A DNA stretch of 25,196 bases, taken from positions 1-25,196 of the forward strand of contig CALBLM010000194.1 of NCBI GenBank assembly GCA_937895695.1. The letters run 5' to 3'. A program made the position numbers and the translations under genes. Below, in pieces: positions 23,179 through 25,196 of this stretch. The notes under the pieces were generated by a model. The model saw only the letters and a program-made list of their open reading frames with translations, had not been told where the DNA came from and ran no database searches. The stretch's first letter is position 1; the number at the start of each line of letters is the position of its first letter. This stretch comes from an uncultured Megasphaera sp. (GTDB taxonomy: Bacteria; Bacillota; Negativicutes; Veillonellales; Megasphaeraceae).

Positions 23179-24051
23179 CTATTTTTTCAGTAAGTCCTGC
23201 AAATAGGCACGAAAATCTTCACCCAAATCGGGACGACGCAGCGCATATTCCACAACGGCTTTTAAATATCCCAATTTATTTCCTGTATCATATCGTCTTC
23301 CTTTGAAATTATAGGCATACACGGCTTCTCTATCTGCCATTAATTTAAGGGCATCTGTTAATTGAATTTCATTACCCTTACCAGGTTGCACGCGTTCCAG
23401 CACTTCAAATACATCAGGCGTCAAAATATATCGTCCCAATGCCGCAAATCGGCTAGGTGCTTCTTCAATAGATGGTTTTTCAATCATATCGACAACGCGC
23501 AGTAAATCGGGATCATCCGTCAACTGTCCTTTTACGATACCGTATGCCGATACCTTTTCCTTTGGTACTTCTTGGCATCCTAATACGGTAGCACCTACCT
23601 TATCGTAAACGTGAATCATTTGTTTTAAAGCCGGTTCCGTTTCGTTATATACAATATCATCTCCCAGCAAAACCGCAAAGGGTTCATCATCAATAAACGA
23701 ACGAGCACACAGAACGGCATCACCCAAACCGCGCATGTGTTTTTGACGAATATAATGAATGTTGATTTCGGAAATACTGCGTACCATATTTAACAAATCC
23801 GTTTTTCCTTGACGCTGCAGCTGCAGTTCCAAGTCCGTATTCGTATCAAAATGATCTTCAATCGCCCGTTTAGCATGGCCGCTGATAATCAAAATTTCTT
23901 CAATGCCACTTTGTAATGCTTCTTCTACAATGTATTGGATTGCCGGTTTATCTACAATCGGCATCATTTCCTTCGGTGTCGCTTTTGTTGCCGGTAAAAA
24001 TCGAGTACCAAATCCAGCTGCCGGAATAACGGCTTTACGAATTTTTTTCAT
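23179..24051 (-). CDS. galU: UTP-glucose-1-phosphate uridylyltransferase
   Basis: GalU makes UDP-glucose from UTP and glucose-1-phosphate. The sequence begins with the family block VIPAAGFGTRFLPATKATPKE (nucleotide loop and catalytic Arg/Lys). It continues with VDKPAIQYIVEEA, the GLGDAVLCARSF block, LLGDDIVY (Mg2+-binding Asp), SAYGIVKG, VEKPS-like MIEKPS, and GKGNEIQLTDAL. About 290 residues is normal. Two ATGs are possible: 24057 is three bases from AAGGAG, and 24051 is nine bases away and gives the usual MKKIRKAVIPAAG N-terminus; the latter is used. It is first in the leftward galU-pgi-galE group. No terminator is visible before pgi. Confidence 0.96.
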   Translation of the reverse strand: MKKIRKAVIPAAGFGTRFLPATKATPKEMMPIVDKPAIQYIVEEALQSGIEEILIISGHAKRAIEDHFDTNTDLELQLQRQGKTDLLNMVRSISEINIHYIRQKHMRGLGDAVLCARSFIDDEPFAVLLGDDIVYNETEPALKQMIHVYDKVGATVLGCQEVPKEKVSAYGIVKGQLTDDPDLLRVVDMIEKPSIEEAPSRFAALGRYILTPDVFEVLERVQPGKGNEIQLTDALKLMADREAVYAYNFKGRRYDTGNKLGYLKAVVEYALRRPDLGEDFRAYLQDLLKK

Positions 24052-24123
24052 CTTCATTTACTCCTTAAAATACGATGACTAACTCTATCTATATGCGTAT
24101 ATTTATATAAACATACATTATTC

Positions 24124-24132
24124 ATTATATCA
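24124..24132 (-). promoter_or_regulatory. galU promoter (extended -10)
   Basis: TGATATAAT on the minus strand is an extended -10 identical over 11 bases (with the following GA) to the pgi box. No good -35 is visible. The leader would be about 65 bases. Confidence 0.55.
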
Positions 24133-24232
24133 CGAAACCTTGACGTTAACTATCCTCCCTGTTCTATCATCGAAGGCATCTTATTTATTCCATTTTATAT
24201 GCAAATAATTATTTTTTCATTCCAAATAGCTA

Positions 24233-24262
24233 TTGACATAGTATATATTCTACGCGTATGAT
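24233..24262 (+). promoter_or_regulatory. Promoter of the 67-residue protein gene
   Basis: A perfect TTGACA (24233-24238), an 18-base spacer and TATGAT (24257-24262) lie about 45 bases before the AAGGAG ribosome site. Confidence 0.72.
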
Positions 24263-24315
24263 GAGGATGTTGTATAAATGTATTATGTATTGTTTTATAA
24301 AGGAGATAGTATATA

Positions 24316-24519
24316 ATGGATAAACCTTTTTCTTTTGATAATCTAATAAATACAATGATTCCTTTACCTATCAACGGAAATGCTAATGGCGAGGGTATTT
24401 ATTGCCGCGGTCAAGAATTAGTTGCCTCATTGGATAAAAACACGGCACGAGAATTAACGAATCAAAAAGAAAGGGAATTAACCTTAAAAGGCGTTTTTTG
24501 CCAATACTGTATTGACTAA
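24316..24519 (+). CDS. Unrecognised 67-residue protein
   Basis: I do not recognise this protein. It is supported as a gene by its own promoter and by AAGGAG about ten bases before the ATG. It is hydrophilic, without a signal peptide or membrane segment. Residues 18-30 are rich in Asn and Gly, residues 36-58 are charged and could form a helix (Lys, Glu, Arg, Leu), and the C-terminus holds a CQYC pair (Cys62, Cys65), with Cys30 the only other cysteine. One CxxC pair could bind a metal in a dimer or act in redox, but this is speculation. It diverges from galU and lies 134 bases upstream of larA in the same direction; no terminator is visible between them. Confidence 0.62.
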   Translation: MDKPFSFDNLINTMIPLPINGNANGEGIYCRGQELVASLDKNTARELTNQKERELTLKGVFCQYCID

Positions 24520-24520
24520 A

Positions 24521-24530
24521 CGTTCGAACG
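24521..24530. repeat. 10-bp palindrome after the small gene
   Basis: CGTTCGAACG begins one base after the stop codon of the small gene. It has no T-run and is too short for a stable terminator; its role is unknown. Confidence 0.25.
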
Positions 24531-24586
24531 AACAACCAATCATTTCGATGCAAAACAAAGGATACATAAAAGCCAACCCCCTTATC

Positions 24587-24614
24587 TTGCACAATCATGT
24601 TGCCATGCTATAAT
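24587..24614 (+). promoter_or_regulatory. larA promoter
   Basis: A perfect TATAAT (24609-24614) lies 16 bases after TTGCAC (24587-24592), a weak -35. The RNA start would be about 33 bases before the ATG. Confidence 0.6.
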
Positions 24615-24623
24615 GATAGCATG
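24604..24623. promoter_or_regulatory. Candidate operator: perfect dyad over the larA -10
   Basis: CATGCTAT (24604-24611) and ATAGCATG (24616-24623) are exact reverse complements around AATG. The dyad covers the -10 box, the usual place for a dimeric repressor to block RNA polymerase. No regulator gene is visible in the window. Confidence 0.5.
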
Positions 24624-24653
24624 TTTAAAATTTATAAAAGTGGTGATTATACT

Positions 24654-25196
24654 ATGGCATTAAAAGAATTTACTTTCGGCATTGGCAATCAATTTCAAAA
24701 AGTTAGTCTACCGGAAGAACATATTTCTGACGTAATGGAAGGCAAACATATTCCTGCCGTCGATGTAAAAGAAGCAACTATTGACTGCATGCGTCATCCG
24801 ATTGACAGCGCACCGTTACAGGAAAAAGTCAAAAAGGGCGATAAAGTATGCCTTGTCGTAGCGGACGTAACACGTACATGGAATAAATCAAGTCAATTTT
24901 TGATTTATATTATTGATGAATTAAATTTAGCCGGTGTCCCAGATGAAGACATTTGCATTGTCTTCGCCCAAGGTTCCCATCGGTCACAAACACCGGAAGA
25001 AGACGAACTAGTCTGCGGCAAAGAAGTACTCAAACGGATTAAAACATATCAGCATGACTGCCAAGATCCTTCTCTCGTGGATATGGGTACTACAAAAATC
25101 GGTACACCCTTAAAAATCAACAAACATGTTGTAGATGCCGATAAAGTCATCCTCGTCGACGGCATTACAACCCATCTGTTTGCCGGTTTTGGCGGT
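24654..25196 (+). CDS. larA: LarA-family nickel-dependent lactate racemase (5' part, runs off the window)
   Basis: LarA racemises lactate using a nickel-pincer nucleotide cofactor; relatives act on other 2-hydroxyacids. The first 181 codons are present. Visible family residues are DVTR at 71-74, GSHR at 107-110 (catalytic-type His109), HD at 134-135, and the TTHLFAGFGG segment at 172-181, which in complete proteins leads into the GGRK lysine that carries the cofactor. The window ends just before that lysine, so cofactor attachment cannot be confirmed. GTGGTG lies about seven bases before the ATG. Larger DUF2088 proteins with unknown 2-hydroxyacid substrates look alike in this region, so exact substrate is inferred. 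Confidence 0.88.
   Translation, partial: MALKEFTFGIGNQFQKVSLPEEHISDVMEGKHIPAVDVKEATIDCMRHPIDSAPLQEKVKKGDKVCLVVADVTRTWNKSSQFLIYIIDELNLAGVPDEDICIVFAQGSHRSQTPEEDELVCGKEVLKRIKTYQHDCQDPSLVDMGTTKIGTPLKINKHVVDADKVILVDGITTHLFAGFGG

Noticed and set aside
24521..24533. GTTCG-AA-CGAAC as terminator or SOS-type box
   Set aside because: The loop is two bases, there is no T-run, and the half-site spacing does not fit a GAAC-N4-GTTC LexA box.
1..25196. CRISPR array, tRNA, rRNA or prophage genes
   Set aside because: I saw no regularly spaced repeats, no tRNA cloverleaf-like sequence with matching arms, no rRNA segments and no phage structural or integrase genes.

Overview
This window looks like chromosomal backbone of a diderm Firmicute of the class Negativicutes, probably Veillonellales (a Veillonella/Megasphaera/Dialister-type organism). 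The placement is inference. Gram-positive-style RNA control (tandem glycine riboswitch, T-box leader), a CcpN-type repressor and a four-cysteine L28 occur beside outer-membrane-type genes (a secretin with a GspC/PilP-like partner), phosphatidylethanolamine synthesis genes and a LarA-type lactate racemase. A search of GuaB, RecG and GalU would settle the placement.

Left end (1-2360): the 5' part of an IS1182-type transposase is cut by the window edge. Next comes an AGCS-family Na+/amino-acid symporter behind a complete tandem glycine riboswitch with terminator and promoter. An AT-rich stretch of nested dyads separates it from surE.

Leftward block 2365-7937: guaB, a WecG/TagA glycosyltransferase, psd, pssA, a membrane GT2 glycosyltransferase and surE are packed with gaps of 0-20 bases or small overlaps. 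They share one visible promoter in front of guaB and one terminator after surE. recG lies upstream in the same direction and diverges from rpmB.

Centre (10440-17030): three hairpin terminators separate rpmB from a gluconeogenesis control module. In this module a CcpN-like repressor is coupled to the PpsR kinase/pyrophosphorylase and sits next to its expected target, PEP synthase. The ccpN and ppsA promoters share a candidate operator. A class A penicillin-binding protein diverges from ppsA.

Right part (17070-24060, all leftward): galU, pgi and galE supply UDP-sugars. They are followed by a GspC/PilP-like membrane protein and a short secretin. Then comes a sodium:solute symporter controlled by a T-box whose specifier reads as TTC (Phe). 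This leader carries a second, Stem-I-less T-box antiterminator/terminator module and is the most unusual element in the window.

Right end (24230-25196): an unrecognised 67-residue protein with its own promoter is followed by the first 181 codons of a LarA-family lactate racemase. A perfect 8-bp dyad sits across the larA -10 box.
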